From Amycolatopsis sp. FBCC-B4732 (lineage in GTDB: Bacteria; Actinomycetota; Actinomycetes; Mycobacteriales; Pseudonocardiaceae): a stretch of 64,000 nucleotides of DNA. The DNA lies in NCBI RefSeq assembly GCF_023008405.1, contig NZ_CP095376.1:4922001-4986000 (forward strand), read 5' to 3'. The notes below the pieces were generated by a model. The model was not told the origin of the DNA. It did not search any database and worked only from the letters and a program-made list of their open reading frames with translations. The position numbers were made by a program, and so were the translations under genes. Positions 44,241 to 55,833 of the stretch are shown piece after piece. Each line of letters starts with the position of its first letter. Positions within the stretch are counted from its first letter, which is position 1.

Positions 44241-44573
44241 GTGATCCCTGACCAAGAAGGACCGGCCACGCCCAGCGCGGCCGACAAGTTCGACGACGAG
44301 CACTACCCCGCCTACACCATGGGCCGCGCCGCCGACATGCTCGGCACCACCCAAGGGTTCCTGCGCAGCCTCGGCGAAGCCGGCCTGATCACCCCGCTGC
44401 GGTCCGCCGGCGGGCACCGCCGCTACTCCCGCCACCAGCTGCGCGTCGCGGCCCGCGCGCGGGAACTGGTCGACCAGGGCACCCCGATCGAGGCCGCCTG
44501 CCGCATCATCAGCCTCGAAGACCAGCTCCACGAGGCCCAGCGCATCAACACCGAACTCCGCGCCGGCGAGTGA
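44241..44573 (+). CDS. MerR-like helix-turn-helix protein
   Basis: The 110-residue product has a MerR-type winged helix: YTMGRAADMLGTTQGFLRSL, EAGLITPLRSAGGHRRYSRH and a short C-terminal helix (EDQLHEAQRINTELRAGE) that could dimerise. It lacks an effector domain, as in short MerR/HspR-like proteins. I chose the GTG at 44241 because TGGAGG lies just upstream; an upstream GTG at 44223 is possible. Its targets are unknown. Confidence 0.75.
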   Translation: MIPDQEGPATPSAADKFDDEHYPAYTMGRAADMLGTTQGFLRSLGEAGLITPLRSAGGHRRYSRHQLRVAARARELVDQGTPIEAACRIISLEDQLHEAQRINTELRAGE

Positions 44574-44630
44574 ACTTCCCCGGCCCCACCACGAAGTCCA
44601 CAGTGGCCCGGCGAACGGGGTGAGCCGGGC

Positions 44631-44665
44631 GGTTCCGCCGGCCCGAGGTCTGGACCGGCGGAACC
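44631..44665 (+). terminator. Terminator-like hairpin after the MerR-like gene
   Basis: Eleven-base complementary arms (44631-44641 and 44655-44665) with a 13-base loop, about 60 bp after the stop at 44573. Confidence 0.55.
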
Positions 44666-44785
44666 TGGTCCTGTCTTCCGCGCGCAGAAGACCGGACTTG
44701 GCGCCTGACTACCCATCCCGAAAAGGATTCACACCATTCGGGGGCAGCCATTGCGCTGTTCGGCTCCCCCGGCGGCCGTGGCGGC

Positions 44786-45604
44786 TCAGTCCTCGAGTTC
44801 GTGGTGCCGCTCGGTCAGCGTCTGCGCGAGCTCGGCCAGCTTGACGTTGAGGTCCTGCGACGTGCGGCGCAGGATGTCGAACGCCTCGTCGGCGGACACC
44901 CCGCGGCGGTGCATCAGGATGCCCTTGGCCTGGCCGATCACGTCCCGGCTGTCGATCGCCCGGCGCAGGTTCCGCTCCCGCAGCGCGGCCGCGGTGTGCG
45001 CGGCCGACCCGGCCAGCGCCAGCGAGGCGTGGGACGACAGGACCAGCGCGTGGTTCACGGCCTCGTCGCCGAACGCGCCCGTGCGCCGGCTGTAGAGGTT
45101 GATCGCACCCGGCGGCAGCTCGGCCTTGCGGTCCGGCAGCAGCGTCGTCGCCAGCAACGACCCGAACCCCAGCCGCGCGGCTCGCGTGCCGAACTCGGGG
45201 AACGCCGCCGAGCCGGCCAGGTCGTTCGTGAGGCAGTGCCCGGGCCCCTCCTGGCGGGCCGCTTCCAGACAGGGCCCCTGGCCGGTCCGGTACTGGATCC
45301 GGTCCAGCTCCTCGGCCGCTTCCCCGGTCCGGACCGGGGTGTGGAACCCGCCGTCGGCCGAGCGCATGGTGATGCTGACCAGATCGGCACCGGGAACGAT
45401 CCGCAGGGCCGCGGAAACCACGCGTTCCATCGCCTCGTGCAGGGAGCCGGCTTCGAGCAGGACGGCGGCGAGCGCACCGAACCGCCGCGCGAGCGGCCCG
45501 TCGGTGTCGACGCCGCAGCGGTCCCACCCGTCACCGGCCGGTTCCGCGCCGAACGCTGCCCGATCGGCCTCCCAGTCGCCGGTCTGCGCGTCGATGTCGG
45601 TCAC
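44786..45604 (-). CDS. GAF-ANTAR regulator
   Basis: A 272-residue protein with a GAF sensor domain (residues about 45-190; LVSITMRSADGGFHTPVRTG, YRTGQGPCLEAARQEGPGH) and a C-terminal ANTAR RNA-binding domain (AIDSRDVIGQAKGILMHRRG, ADEAFDILRRTSQDLNVKL). ANTAR proteins bind paired hairpins in nascent RNA and prevent termination; GAF-ANTAR members usually respond to redox or other stress. The GTG at 45604 follows AGAGGAGC. It is divergent from the DUF5994 gene. Confidence 0.88.
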   Translation of the reverse strand: MTDIDAQTGDWEADRAAFGAEPAGDGWDRCGVDTDGPLARRFGALAAVLLEAGSLHEAMERVVSAALRIVPGADLVSITMRSADGGFHTPVRTGEAAEELDRIQYRTGQGPCLEAARQEGPGHCLTNDLAGSAAFPEFGTRAARLGFGSLLATTLLPDRKAELPPGAINLYSRRTGAFGDEAVNHALVLSSHASLALAGSAAHTAAALRERNLRRAIDSRDVIGQAKGILMHRRGVSADEAFDILRRTSQDLNVKLAELAQTLTERHHELED

Positions 45605-45779
45605 TCCGAGCTCCTCTTCGTCGCGCGATGACCGCGCACCGAGCCCACACCATACCGACCCCGCGAAGACGTCGTGTACGCTCAGTGGTGTCCGAGAGCA
45701 TTTCGTGCGCAAGTGATCAAGCCTGCGCCGTCCTCGGCCCCAATCCGGTCGTTCACCGGCCGGAGGCGGGAGCACCGAC

Positions 45780-46187
45780 ATGCCGTCGGGCCCGAACACC
45801 ACCCCCTCCGCTTCACCGGCCTCCGAAGCACGCTTGCGGCTGACGACGGCCGCGACCGGGCGCTTCGACGGCGCCTGGTGGCCCCACGCCCGTGACCTGT
45901 CCGCCGAGCTGCCCACGCTGCTCGGCGCGGTGACCGAGCGGCTGGGCCGGATCGACCGGGTCACCTACCACCTCGAGGAGTGGCCGGCACCACACCGCCG
46001 GCTCGCCTTCGACGAGGGTGTCGTCCGGCTCGAAGGGTTCCGGTCGCAAGCGGCCGGCAGCCTCACCGTGATCGGCTGGAACCGCAAGCGGCTGACGCTG
46101 GCGGTGGTCCCGCCGGAAACCGGCCCGGAGACCGCGGAACGCGTCCTCGCGGACGCGGCGAGCGGCCGCACACCGCAGCCCGCCTGA
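45780..46187 (+). CDS. DUF5994-family protein
   Basis: A 135-residue protein matching the actinobacterial DUF5994 pattern: GRFDGAWWPHARDLSAELP, a LGRIDRVTYHLEEW strand and VVRLEGFRSQAAGSLTVIG. GGAGGCGGGAGC precedes the ATG. The family has no known function and is often next to ANTAR and stress-response genes, as here. Confidence 0.8.
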   Translation: MPSGPNTTPSASPASEARLRLTTAATGRFDGAWWPHARDLSAELPTLLGAVTERLGRIDRVTYHLEEWPAPHRRLAFDEGVVRLEGFRSQAAGSLTVIGWNRKRLTLAVVPPETGPETAERVLADAASGRTPQPA

Positions 46188-46242
46188 ACCACGCCGCTCA
46201 CACCGGCGTCCACGAAAGGAAACCCCGATCACCACTTCCACA

Positions 46243-46428
46243 ATGGACAGCTTGCTGTTCAGCCACCCCGTCACCGAAGAATCCCGCCCCGGAGCGCTCA
46301 CCGTGCCCCAGGAGGACCGCTACGGCAGCCTCTTCCGCCAGCCGGTCTACACGCCGTCGCCCGGCAGCGAGCCCGCCCCGCGGCAGCGCTCCGGTGAGGC
46401 GGCGTACGACCCGTCCGGCCGCCGCTGA
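46243..46428 (+). CDS. Small hypothetical protein
   Basis: A possible 61-residue product, Ser/Pro-rich and without predicted membrane segments. A GAAAGG sequence lies about 25 bases before the ATG, too far for a good site, so the start or even the gene is uncertain. It ends just before a terminator-like hairpin, which gives some support. Confidence 0.4.
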   Translation: MDSLLFSHPVTEESRPGALTVPQEDRYGSLFRQPVYTPSPGSEPAPRQRSGEAAYDPSGRR

Positions 46429-46451
46429 CCACCGGCCCCCGAGGGATGCAC

Positions 46452-46477
46452 CCCGCCGGCACGACCGTGCCGGCGGG
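46452..46477 (+). terminator. Terminator-like hairpin
   Basis: Twelve-base arms CCCGCCGGCACG and CGTGCCGGCGGG lie almost back to back after the small gene ending at 46428. Confidence 0.6.
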
Positions 46478-46503
46478 CACGATGGACCGGTGAAGGAATG
46501 ACC

Positions 46504-46662
46504 ATGACCACGGATGTCGCTTTCGTCTCCCGTTACGACCTGCGGATCAAGCTCGTGCAGGACGTGCTGAAGGAGAACACGGACCTGTCCGAAACCGCCT
46601 GCCAGGCGCTCGCGGTGCGGCTGCTGCACACCATCGACACCGTTCCCGAACGCATGCGGTGA
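46504..46662 (+). CDS. Very small helical protein (52 aa)
   Basis: A 52-residue product starting at the ATG at 46504 with GAAGGA just upstream. The sequence is well-formed and helical (YDLRIKLVQDVLKENTDLSE; TACQALAVRLLHTIDTVPER), with strong GC3 bias. The pattern resembles small actinobacterial proteins of Hsp18 neighbourhoods, but I cannot name a family. Confidence 0.55.
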   Translation: MTTDVAFVSRYDLRIKLVQDVLKENTDLSETACQALAVRLLHTIDTVPERMR

Positions 46663-46744
46663 CGAGCGGCCCGGCCAGCTGATGCACCCACACCCGGCGG
46701 AAACCGCGCGGCAAACTGATCGGACGTCCTCTAGCGTGACCCGG

Positions 46745-49584
<2,840 letters not shown>

Positions 49585-51546
49585 TCAGACGGCCGTGACG
49601 GTCCACTGGTTGTTGGTGCTGCTGTTCGGTGCCCACAACACGACGGCCGAGCCGGCCGCGGTGCTGCCCGCGCCGTCGAGTGCCGTGCCGGTGGCGCGGT
49701 TGACGATCTGGTAGCGCCCGGTGCCGGTGCCGGTCAGCCGCCACTGCTGGTTGTCGCTCCCCGTCCAGGCCGCCTGCACGGCGTTGACGCCGTTGCCGGT
49801 GCGGCCGCCGCTGTCGGCGACCATCCCGTTGGTGCGGTTGACGATCCGGTGGTACCCGGTGCCGAGGTCGACCAGCTGCCAGTGCAGGTTGGTGGAGCCG
49901 TCGTAGGACCACTGCTTGAGCACCGATCCGGACGCGACGGTGCCGCCGCTGTCGAGCACGAGCCCGGTCGTGGCGTTCGCGATCCGCACCCAGCCCGTGG
50001 TCGCCGGGCCGGGGATCTGGCCGGCGAAGGTCAGTTTCACCACGTACGCCGGGGCGCTGAACGGCGCGCCGGACGACGGCATCCGGATGTGCAGCCCGGA
50101 ACCGTCCTGCGTGCGGTCGGGCAGGTCGGTGTAGGACCCGGCGGTGGTGCCGAGCAGCTGCACCGTCTTCAGCGAGGCGAGGTCGATCCGGCTCGAGCCG
50201 AGTGTCGTGACGTCGAGCGTCGCGCCCGGCCAGCCCAGGACCGTGGCGTACAGGACGGTGCCGTCCTTGCTCCGGGTGAACCGGATGTCGCGGTTGGTGC
50301 CTTCGCGCGGCGTGGTGAAGGACCCGCCGCCCATCTGCGTCGGGCCTTCGCCGTAGACCGACCACGCGCGCGTCGCGTAGATCGACTCGCCGAAGCGGCC
50401 GAGGTAGTCGCCGATGCCGAGCAGGATCGTGCGCTGCCCGGCCGGGATGGTGCCGTCGGCCGTCGGCGCGATGTTCAGCAGCATGGTGCCGTTCTTGCTG
50501 ACGCGGTCGATCAGCGCGTGCAGCATCGCCTTCATCGAGTAGTAGCCGATGCCGGTCGTGTAGCACCAGCTGGAGGAGGAGATGCTGTCGTCGGTCAGCC
50601 AGTACGGGTTCTGGATGTCCCCCGGCCCGCCGCGCTCGAAGTCGAAGACCTCGCCCCGGTTGTCGAAGCCGTCCTTGTAGGTCGCGACGACGTCCTTGTT
50701 CCACGCGACGGCCTGGTTGTAGTAGTGCGCCAGGAAGTTCAGCCGCCGCGACTCGTCGACGCGGGGCAGGTTGAAGTCCTGCCAGAGCAGGTCCGGCTGG
50801 TAGCCGTCGACGACTTCGGCGAGTTTGTCGTACCACAGCTGGTTTTCCGCCGCCGACCCCAGCTGCCCGTACAGCTTGCGCAGACCGGCGTCCGACTGCG
50901 CGGGAACGTGGTCGTAGTAACCGGTGAAGTGGTAGGCGTGGTGCAGCGACACCATGAACTTCAGGCCGCGGGCGCGGATCGCGTCGGCGTGCAACCGCAC
51001 CAGGTCCAGCCGCGGCCCCTTGGCGACCGAGTTCCACTCGTTGACGGCGCTGTTCCACATCGAGAAGCCGTCGTGGTGTTCGGCGACCGGCCCGGCGAAC
51101 CGGGCACCGGCGTCGGCGAACAGCTGCGCCCATTCGGCGGGGTCGAAGTTCCCGCCCGCGGACCTGAGCTTCGGTGCGAACTGGACCCAGTTGCCCGCCT
51201 TGTCCCGGGCTCCGTTGACGAAGTTGTGGTACGGCCACGCCGACGGGTCGCCGTACACGGCTTTGTGGTGGTTGTTCTCCGCCGAGCCGCCGACGCACAT
51301 GTTGCGCGGGTACCACTCGTTGCCGAACGCGGGCACGCTGAAGACGCCCCAGTGGAAGTAGATGCCGAACTTGGCGTCCTGGAACCATTCCGCGGCGGGC
51401 GGGTGCTGGTCGACCGACGACCAGGCGGGCGTGTAGCTGCCCGGCCCGGCCGTGGCCCCGGCGGTGCCGCCGCGCAGGAGGCCGGCCGCCGCGGCACCGC
51501 TGACGGTGATCAGGCCCAGCACGGTGCGACGGCTGAACGAGGACAT
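49585..51546 (-). CDS. Secreted GH29 alpha-L-fucosidase with ricin-type lectin module
   Basis: A 653-residue enzyme with a twin-arginine-like signal (SFSRRTVLGLITVSGAAAAG). GH29 markers are AKFGIYFHWGVFSVPAFGNE, AEHHDGFSMWNSAVNEW, LKFMVSLHHAYHF and LLWQDFNLP, where the Asp is the likely nucleophile region. The last 135 residues form a ricin-like lectin domain (IANATTGLVLDSGGTVASGS and similar repeats). It removes alpha-fucose from glycans such as xyloglucan or arabinogalactan. The operator TGTTAGCGTTAAC lies 39 bp before the start, predicting LacI control. Confidence 0.9.
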   Translation of the reverse strand: MSSFSRRTVLGLITVSGAAAAGLLRGGTAGATAGPGSYTPAWSSVDQHPPAAEWFQDAKFGIYFHWGVFSVPAFGNEWYPRNMCVGGSAENNHHKAVYGDPSAWPYHNFVNGARDKAGNWVQFAPKLRSAGGNFDPAEWAQLFADAGARFAGPVAEHHDGFSMWNSAVNEWNSVAKGPRLDLVRLHADAIRARGLKFMVSLHHAYHFTGYYDHVPAQSDAGLRKLYGQLGSAAENQLWYDKLAEVVDGYQPDLLWQDFNLPRVDESRRLNFLAHYYNQAVAWNKDVVATYKDGFDNRGEVFDFERGGPGDIQNPYWLTDDSISSSSWCYTTGIGYYSMKAMLHALIDRVSKNGTMLLNIAPTADGTIPAGQRTILLGIGDYLGRFGESIYATRAWSVYGEGPTQMGGGSFTTPREGTNRDIRFTRSKDGTVLYATVLGWPGATLDVTTLGSSRIDLASLKTVQLLGTTAGSYTDLPDRTQDGSGLHIRMPSSGAPFSAPAYVVKLTFAGQIPGPATTGWVRIANATTGLVLDSGGTVASGSVLKQWSYDGSTNLHWQLVDLGTGYHRIVNRTNGMVADSGGRTGNGVNAVQAAWTGSDNQQWRLTGTGTGRYQIVNRATGTALDGAGSTAAGSAVVLWAPNSSTNNQWTVTAV

Positions 51547-51584
51547 GTCGGAAAGCCTCCTCGGAATCGAGCGGCGATGCGGAA

Positions 51585-51597
51585 GTTAACGCTAACA
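51585..51597. promoter_or_regulatory. LacI-type operator between the fucosidase and alpha-galactosidase genes
   Basis: GTTAACGCTAACA is the reverse complement of TGTTAGCGTTAAC, identical to 13 of the 14 bases of the operator at 55817. It lies in the divergent region 51547-51740 and could control both flanking genes. Nothing else is recognisable in this region. Confidence 0.8.
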
Positions 51598-51740
51598 GCA
51601 AACCCGCCGTCGTTCTGAAACTTTCACGACTTCCGTTCGTTCGGCGGAACACCTTGCCAGGTCGGGAAATCCGGGTATTGCCCCGTCCGGAACCGTCCGG
51701 CGAAGGTGAACACCGCGAACCGACCCTCGGGAAAGGGACG

Positions 51741-53363
51741 ATGATGCCCGCACGAAAGCGACGACGGATTGCGTACCTGTTCACCGCCGTGGCGGTGGCC
51801 GCCACGGCCTGGTCACCACCGGCCACGGCCGCACCCGGCAGCCCGGCGCTCACCCCGCCGCTCGGCTGGAACAGCTGGAACAGCTTCGGCTGCGGGGTCA
51901 GCGAAAGCGCGGTCCGCCAAGCGGCCGACGCGATGGTCTCCTCGGGGATGAAGGACGCGGGCTACCAGTACGTGGTCGTGGACGACTGCTGGTTCGACCC
52001 GCAGCGCGACAGCCAGGGTGCCCTGCGCGCCAGCCCGTCGAAGTTCCCCGGCGGAATGCAGGCGCTGGGCGACTACATCCACAGCCGCGGCCTCAAGTTC
52101 GGGATCTACCAGGTGCCGACCGACCGGACCTGCGCCCAGCGGACCGGCACCTACCCCGGCTCCACCGGCAGCGCGGGCCACGAGACCCAGGACGCCCGCA
52201 CCTTCGCGTCGTGGGGTGTCGACTACCTCAAGTACGACTGGTGCTCCCCCGCCGGGACCCGCGACGAGCAGGTCGCCCGGTTCACCGTGATGCGCGACGC
52301 GCTGCGCGCCACCGGCCGCCCGATCGTCTACAGCATCAACCCCAACAGCTACCACGCGATCACCGGCGACAAGTACGACTGGGGCCAGGTCGCCGATCTC
52401 TGGCGCACCACCGAAGACCTGCTCGACATCTGGCAGAACGGCAACACCAACAGCTACCCGATGGGTGTGGGCAACGTCCTCGACGTCACCGCCCCGCTGG
52501 CCGCGCAGGCCGGTCCGGGGCACTGGAACGACCCGGACATGCTCGTGGTCGGCCGGCCCGGGCTGTCGCTGACCGAGTCCCGGGCCCACTTCGCCCTGTG
52601 GGCCCTGATGGCCGCGCCGCTGATGGCGGGCAACGACATCCGCACCATGTCCGCCGACGTCGGGGCGATCCTGCGCAACCCCCGGCTGCTGGCGGTGGAC
52701 CAGGACCGGCTCGGCGCCGGCGGCCGGCGGGTGCGCGACGACGGCGACGTCGAGGTCTTCGCCAAGCCCCTGTCCGACGGGTCGGTGGCGGTCGGCCTGC
52801 TCAACCGCGGGAGCGCGACGACGACCGCCGGCACGACCGCCGCGCAGATCGGCCTGTCCGGCACCGCGTTCACCCTGACCGACCTGTGGACCGGCACCAC
52901 CTCGACGACCACCGGCGCGATCAGCGCGAGCGTGCCGGCGCACGGGATCGCCGCCTACCGGGTGTCCGGCGGTTCCCCGCGGGCCGCCACGACGTCCCGG
53001 TTGCGGGGCACGGGATCGGGCCGCTGCCTCGACGTCGAGAACGCCTCGACGGCCGCCGGCGCGGGCACGGTGATCTGGGACTGCCAGACCGCGGCGAACC
53101 AGCTCTGGACCACCTGGGACACCGGTGAGGTCCGCGTGTTCGGCGACAAGTGCCTCGCCGGCACCACCAGCGGCGCCCGCGTGCTCAGCCGGCCGTGCAC
53201 CGGGCAGGACGACCAGAAGTGGACGTTCGCCCAGGACGGGACGATCCGCAACGGTCAGTCGGGGCTCTGCCTGGACGCCGAAGGCGCGGCCACCGCCAAC
53301 GGGACCCGCGTGCTCCTGTGGACCTGCAACGGGCAGGCCAACCAGCGGTGGGCGCGCGCCTGA
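51741..53363 (+). CDS. Secreted GH27 alpha-galactosidase with ricin-B module
   Basis: The 540-residue product has a signal peptide ending near ATAAPGSP. GH27 features include PPLGWNSWNSFGCGVSE, YVVVDDCWFDPQRD, the nucleophile in DYLKYDWCSP and the acid/base region GHWNDPDMLVVG. A beta-sandwich linker domain leads to a C-terminal ricin-B (CBM13-like) module ([17 protein letters not shown], repeated three times). The ATG at 51741 follows a GAAAGGGA site. It removes terminal alpha-galactose from galactomannan-type or galacto-oligosaccharide substrates. Confidence 0.93.
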   Translation: MMPARKRRRIAYLFTAVAVAATAWSPPATAAPGSPALTPPLGWNSWNSFGCGVSESAVRQAADAMVSSGMKDAGYQYVVVDDCWFDPQRDSQGALRASPSKFPGGMQALGDYIHSRGLKFGIYQVPTDRTCAQRTGTYPGSTGSAGHETQDARTFASWGVDYLKYDWCSPAGTRDEQVARFTVMRDALRATGRPIVYSINPNSYHAITGDKYDWGQVADLWRTTEDLLDIWQNGNTNSYPMGVGNVLDVTAPLAAQAGPGHWNDPDMLVVGRPGLSLTESRAHFALWALMAAPLMAGNDIRTMSADVGAILRNPRLLAVDQDRLGAGGRRVRDDGDVEVFAKPLSDGSVAVGLLNRGSATTTAGTTAAQIGLSGTAFTLTDLWTGTTSTTTGAISASVPAHGIAAYRVSGGSPRAATTSRLRGTGSGRCLDVENASTAAGAGTVIWDCQTAANQLWTTWDTGEVRVFGDKCLAGTTSGARVLSRPCTGQDDQKWTFAQDGTIRNGQSGLCLDAEGAATANGTRVLLWTCNGQANQRWARA

Positions 53364-53404
53364 CCCCTCCCGGACCGGCCGGGTCGTGAGCGGGAAACGT
53401 GGGT

Positions 53405-54230
53405 GTTTCAAGTGGTTGCCGCAACAGACCCTTGAGTAGACAGTAGCTGGTTGAGTCGCTCGGCTGGGGTGTCCCAGCCGAGCGTCTTACGAGCACGACC
53501 GTAAGTACTGACGCAGCAGGCCGTTGGTGTTCTCATTCGACCCGCGCTGCCAGGGTGAATGCGGGTCGCAGAAGTAGATCGCCATCTCGGTGGCCATCGT
53601 GATCGTGGCGTGCCGGGCCATCTCGGTGCCCTGATCCCAGGCCAGCGACCGGCGCAACTCCTGCGGCAACCACCGGATCATGGCGATCATCGCCTCGGCC
53701 ACCGCGGCGGCGTCTTTGCCCTCGGGCAGGTGCAGCAGCAGGCAGAACCGGGTGGTGCGCTCGACCAGGGTGCCGATGACCGACCGGCTGTCCTTGCCGA
53801 CGATCAGGTCGCCTTCCCAGTGCCCCGGGACGGCCCGGTCGGCGGCCTCGGCCGGCCGGGCGGAGATCGGCACCATCCCGGTGATCTTGCCTGCGCGGGT
53901 GCGGCGCCCGTCGGGGGTGCGCTGGGGTGCGCGGATCGCGCGTCCGGTGCGCAGGCAGGCGATCAGCCTGGCAGCGATCTGTTGCGGGGACCACCGGGCG
54001 GTCAGGTCCTGCTGGACTCGGTCGTGCAGGACCATGATTTCTTCGCGTTCGCCAGGGACAGATAGCGGCCCGAGCAGGCTGATGGCGCGTTGGTGATCAC
54101 GCCGCCAGCCTGCTCGGATCTGGTCCCAGAACGCCACCCGGACGTCGCGGGGCAGTCAGCGTCGACGGTTTTCTGCCATGGCAACACCTCCAGTGTCAGG
54201 TGTTGCGACGACCGCTAGAACCCGAGGGGT
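53405..54230 (-). mobile_element. Decayed IS30-family insertion sequence
   Basis: The minus strand encodes an IS30 transposase core with the DDE residues in GHWEGDLIVGK, LAWDQGTEMARH and PHSPWQRGSNENTNG. It is broken three ways. The ATG at 54179 is followed by TGA at codon 8 (54158-54156), much of the N-terminal region is missing, and after RQYL a deletion shifts the frame, so the C-terminus (RKTLGWDTPAERLNQLL) continues out of frame down to about 53430. Imperfect terminal inverted repeats lie near 53406-53426 and 54200-54221. It is not autonomous. Confidence 0.85.
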
Positions 54231-54335
54231 TCCAACCCTCCTAAACACTCACGACCCCAGGGGAACGGAGACGGGGTGGGAGCGGCCGCCCGATCGACCG
54301 GTCCCACCCCGCTCTCCCCGCGGGTGCAGCGGCCC

Positions 54336-55793
54336 TCAGCGGTAGCCGGCGGCGACCACGTTGGCCTGCACCGCGTTCTCGGTCGCGTCGGACGGGTAGC
54401 CGGCGACCATCGCTCCCTCGTAGAACGTCCCCGCGCTGAGGTTGGCGCCGCCGCCGGGCTTGCAGCAGTCGCCGCCGCTGCCCAGGACGATCGCCCCCTG
54501 CTTCTTCATCGGGCTGTACCCGTTCGGGAGGCCGCCGTCCCACAGGGTGGTGAGACCGCCGGCCTGGGCGTCGCTGCCCTTGAGGGCGAACCGCGAAGTC
54601 CCGTTGTTCTTCAGCACCGCCGTGACGAACTTGCTCGTGAACGCCCGCTGGTTCGGGTTCCACGTCTGGCTGCCGCCGGGGTAGAGCCCCCACTCCAGGT
54701 CGCCCTGCACCCACGGGCCGGTGCCGGAGCAGCCGCCGAACCAGCACTGCTTGCCGAAGTTGATCGCGTCCATGGCGCCGGCGGCGTCGGCCTTCCTGGT
54801 CGTTTCGCTGTTGCCGTAGTCGAAGCAGCAGCCGCTGTTGACGTGCGTCCCGCTGGTCACCATGTACATGCCCTCGGGCGCGCTGCCGGTGGGCACGCCG
54901 GTCAGGTGCCCGTCGCGCCAGTAGCTGTTGCCCGGGTTGATGTAGAGCGAGTACGCCTTCCGGCCGCCGACCGTCAGGGACTCCGAGGTCGCCTTCGCGG
55001 GACTGCTCTGGCTGGAGCCGGGGACCACGCTCGAGCCCTGGTACCACAGGTCGTTGCCCCGGCCGGACTGGTCGTAGACCACCGTGACGACGCAGGAAGT
55101 CCCGGTGCAGAAGGAATCCTGGGCCGAAGCGTCGGCGGCGCCGCCCGCGGCCACCACGCCGACGTCGCGGGTCGCGTTGTCGGACGCGCGCCGGACCTGG
55201 TACAGGTTTCCGCCGTAGGAGCCGTAAAGCGCGCGCACGGTGCTGTGCGCGGCGACGCACGGTGTCCCGCCCGAGGCGTAGATGTCGCACGGGCCCGCCC
55301 CCGAGGGCGGTGTGCTCCCGGTGCTCCACCGCTGGTTGCTCTGGCCGTGGCAGGTCCAGAGGATGACCGCGGTGCCGTTGGCCGTGCCGGCCCCGGTGAC
55401 GTCGAGGCAGAGCCCGGACTGGACGCCGGTGACCGTCCCGTCGGAGTTCTGCCGCCACTGCTGGTTCGCCCCGCCGGTGCAGGACCAGATGATCACCGCC
55501 GTCCCCGGCGCGGTCCGGTTGCCGTAGGCGTCCACGCACCGCGTCCCGTTCAGCGCCCGCAGCTCACCGGCGGCGGTGAACTCGAAGGCCTGGCTCGCCT
55601 GGCCGGTGCAGTCCCGGATCTCCAGCGCGGTGCCCGGCGTGTCGACGCCGCCCTGGACGTTCAGGCACCGGCCCGACGCCACGCCGGTCAGCGCCGTCGC
55701 GGCCGCGGACGCCGGCGTCGCGCCGGTCAGCGCGGCCGCCACCATCGCGGCCAGGACCAGTACGGCCCGCACCGCGTTGACTCGAGTGGTCAC
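54336..55793 (-). CDS. Secreted GH54-type alpha-L-arabinofuranosidase with N-terminal ricin-B module
   Basis: The 485-residue protein has a signal peptide, then a ricin-B lectin module (residues about 30-155; TGVASGRCLNVQGGVDTPGT), then the ArabFuran catalytic domain: GPCDIYASGGTPCVAAHSTV, RALYGSYGGNLYQVRR, VYDQSGRGNDL and GDLEWGLYPGG. Here the lectin is N-terminal, unlike its neighbours. The GTG at 55793 has an AGGAGGA site. It removes arabinofuranose side chains from arabinoxylan or arabinan. A LacI-type operator lies 24 bp upstream of the start. Confidence 0.9.
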   Translation of the reverse strand: MTTRVNAVRAVLVLAAMVAAALTGATPASAAATALTGVASGRCLNVQGGVDTPGTALEIRDCTGQASQAFEFTAAGELRALNGTRCVDAYGNRTAPGTAVIIWSCTGGANQQWRQNSDGTVTGVQSGLCLDVTGAGTANGTAVILWTCHGQSNQRWSTGSTPPSGAGPCDIYASGGTPCVAAHSTVRALYGSYGGNLYQVRRASDNATRDVGVVAAGGAADASAQDSFCTGTSCVVTVVYDQSGRGNDLWYQGSSVVPGSSQSSPAKATSESLTVGGRKAYSLYINPGNSYWRDGHLTGVPTGSAPEGMYMVTSGTHVNSGCCFDYGNSETTRKADAAGAMDAINFGKQCWFGGCSGTGPWVQGDLEWGLYPGGSQTWNPNQRAFTSKFVTAVLKNNGTSRFALKGSDAQAGGLTTLWDGGLPNGYSPMKKQGAIVLGSGGDCCKPGGGANLSAGTFYEGAMVAGYPSDATENAVQANVVAAGYR

Positions 55794-55816
55794 GAATCCT
55801 CCTAGGGGCAACTGAG

Positions 55817-55830
55817 TGTTAGCGTTAACA
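55817..55830. promoter_or_regulatory. LacI-type operator before the arabinofuranosidase gene
   Basis: TGTTAGCGTTAACA is a near-palindrome with a central CG, placed between the arabinofuranosidase start and the end of the LacI regulator gene. It matches the operator at 51585 over 13 bases. Confidence 0.85.
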
Positions 55831-55833
55831 CAA

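Noticed and set aside
43834..44244. 136-codon frame in the 43.6-44.2 kb gap
   Set aside because: Its N-terminal part has poor codon bias and no ribosome site; only the last 50 codons have weak support, noted separately.
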